Assembly: GCF_022548875.1 (NCBI RefSeq)
Contig: NZ_JAKZEW010000011.1
Coordinates: forward strand, 36,706-100,705
Direction of reading: 5' to 3'
Source of the DNA: Glycomyces sp. L485
GTDB lineage: Bacteria; Actinomycetota; Actinomycetes; Mycobacteriales; Micromonosporaceae
Length of the DNA: 64,000 nucleotides
The notes beneath the pieces are model-generated. The model was not told the origin of the DNA, searched no databases, and saw only the letters and a list, made by a program, of their open reading frames with translations. This document shows, in pieces, positions 63,264 to 64,000 of the stretch (its first letter is position 1; each line of letters starts with the position of its first letter). Made by a program: the position numbers and the translations under genes.

Positions 63264-64000
63264 ATGCACGAACCCGCAGAGGCGGCTCGAAGCCCGCTGA
63301 GGAAGAAACGGCGAACGATCGCGATCGCCGCGGGAGCCGCCGCCGTGCTCGGCGTCGGAGCGGTGACGGCCGTCGTCGCGAACAACGCCAGCGCCGACCC
63401 CGGATGCGAGGTCGACTACCGCGTCGTCAGCGACTGGGGCTCCGGCTTCCACGCCGACGTGAGCGTCACCGCCGGGGAGCCGATCGATGGCTGGACCATC
63501 GAATGGGACTTCACCAGCGCTGTCTCCGGCACCAGCGCCTGGAATGTCACCGACCAGTCGCTGGACGGGAGGCACTTCACCGCCTCGAACGGCGGCTGGA
63601 ACGGCGTCGTCAACGCGGGCGAGACCACCCGGCTCTTCGGGTTCATCGGCCAAGGTCCCACCGCGGACATCACCGACGTCACGGTCAACGGCGAGTCCTG
63701 CGCCCCCGGCGGCGCACCGATCGAGGAACCCGCCGAGGAACCCTCCGAAGAGTCGACCGCGGAATCCACGACGGAATCCCCCACGGAGGAGCCGACCGAG
63801 GACGAGTCATCACCCGCTCCGAAGGCCGAAGACGGCGGCTGCGATCGACCTGTCGGGGCCTCGCCGGAAGTGGAGGTCACTGAAGTCGAACTCGGAGCGG
63901 GTGTGATCGGCTACGGGCAGGAAGGGGACACCGACCGGCTGCCGATGGCGATCGCGGCTCGGCCCTCCGGCGGCTCCTGGCTGACGTGGATGGGCACGGA
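63264..64000 (+). CDS. Secreted CBM2 protein of unknown function, cut by the window end
   Basis: At least 245 residues, open to the last base. Signal peptide about 1-45 ('ASA' cut), CBM2 about 48-147 with the same opening as the cellulase and protease ('GCEVDYRVVSDW', 'PIDGWTIEWDF'), then a long Glu/Ser/Thr/Pro linker to about 192. The next part starts 'CDRPVGASPEVEVTEVELG' and includes 'MAIAARPSGGSWLTWMGT', which may begin a repeat or propeller domain; too little is visible to name it. AAGGAG stands 11 bases before the ATG. Confidence 0.85.
   Translation, partial: MHEPAEAARSPLRKKRRTIAIAAGAAAVLGVGAVTAVVANNASADPGCEVDYRVVSDWGSGFHADVSVTAGEPIDGWTIEWDFTSAVSGTSAWNVTDQSLDGRHFTASNGGWNGVVNAGETTRLFGFIGQGPTADITDVTVNGESCAPGGAPIEEPAEEPSEESTAESTTESPTEEPTEDESSPAPKAEDGGCDRPVGASPEVEVTEVELGAGVIGYGQEGDTDRLPMAIAARPSGGSWLTWMGT

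Overview
The window is about 64 kb of high-GC actinobacterial chromosome. Wobble positions are almost all G or C, GTG starts are common, and the secreted glycoside hydrolases carry CBM2 and ricin-type modules. The glycerol operon has the GylR-GlpF-GlpK-GlpD layout known from Streptomyces. A soil or plant-litter actinomycete, for example a Glycomyces or Stackebrandtia relative, fits, but genus is an inference. No rRNA, tRNA, integrase or intact transposase was seen.

Layout. (1) 1-20557: one cobalamin operon, all on the + strand, in which almost every gene overlaps the next by a few bases: cobD(end)-cobQ-cobN-chelatase ATPase-cobO-cobB-cobI-cobM-cbiD-cobL-cbiG/cobJ-ferredoxin-cobH-cbiX-cobU/cobC-cobT-cobS. 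(2) 20561-25600: a VOC protein, a decayed xylan-type sugar locus (ROK pseudogene, intact GH43, last codons of an ABC permease) and a secreted CBM2-GH5-X2 cellulase. (3) 25718-30137: an NAD-epimerase, a 150-bp MITE-like element placed exactly between two convergent stop codons, and a peptide-processing pair (S66 and S9 peptidases) behind a dead oligopeptide-ABC ATPase. (4) 30370-35646: LexA-type box and the imuA'-imuB-dnaE2 mutasome. (5) 36160-38317: a PPOX/F420-like + hemerythrin fusion, then a secreted CBM2 zinc-protease. (6) 38473-43540: gylR-glpFKD with matching operator motifs. (7) 44037-47828: secreted ricin-pectate lyase and a cutinase/polyester hydrolase with a ricin-type tail. (8) 47829-51157: ArsR regulator, three universal stress proteins, an SDR. 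(9) 51230-54792: TetR with its operator, followed by a three-gene flavin/iron-sulfur amine or imino-acid dehydrogenase operon. (10) 54804-62756: Otr(A)-type ribosome protection protein, serpin, mycothiol-dependent-isomerase-like protein, an asymmetric heterodimeric ABC exporter and its divergent MarR regulator. (11) 63264-64000: a third CBM2 protein, cut by the window end.

How it works together. The first third makes adenosylcobalamin nearly from precorrin-2 onward. It encodes both an early (CbiX) and a late (CobN plus AAA/VWA subunit) cobalt chelatase, and lacks a recognisable precorrin-6A reductase, CobG and uroporphyrinogen methyltransferase, which must lie elsewhere or be replaced. Much of the rest is secreted plant-wall attack (cellulose, pectin, probably cutin, xylan side chains), plus cellulose-anchored proteins of other function, glycerol use, error-prone repair and antibiotic or toxin handling. 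Several loci show gene decay.

The items most worth following up are the CBM2-anchored metzincin-like protease, the cutinase-lectin lacking the usual PET-binding tryptophan, the one-active-site ABC exporter, the MITE between stop codons and the truncated CBM2 protein of unknown function.
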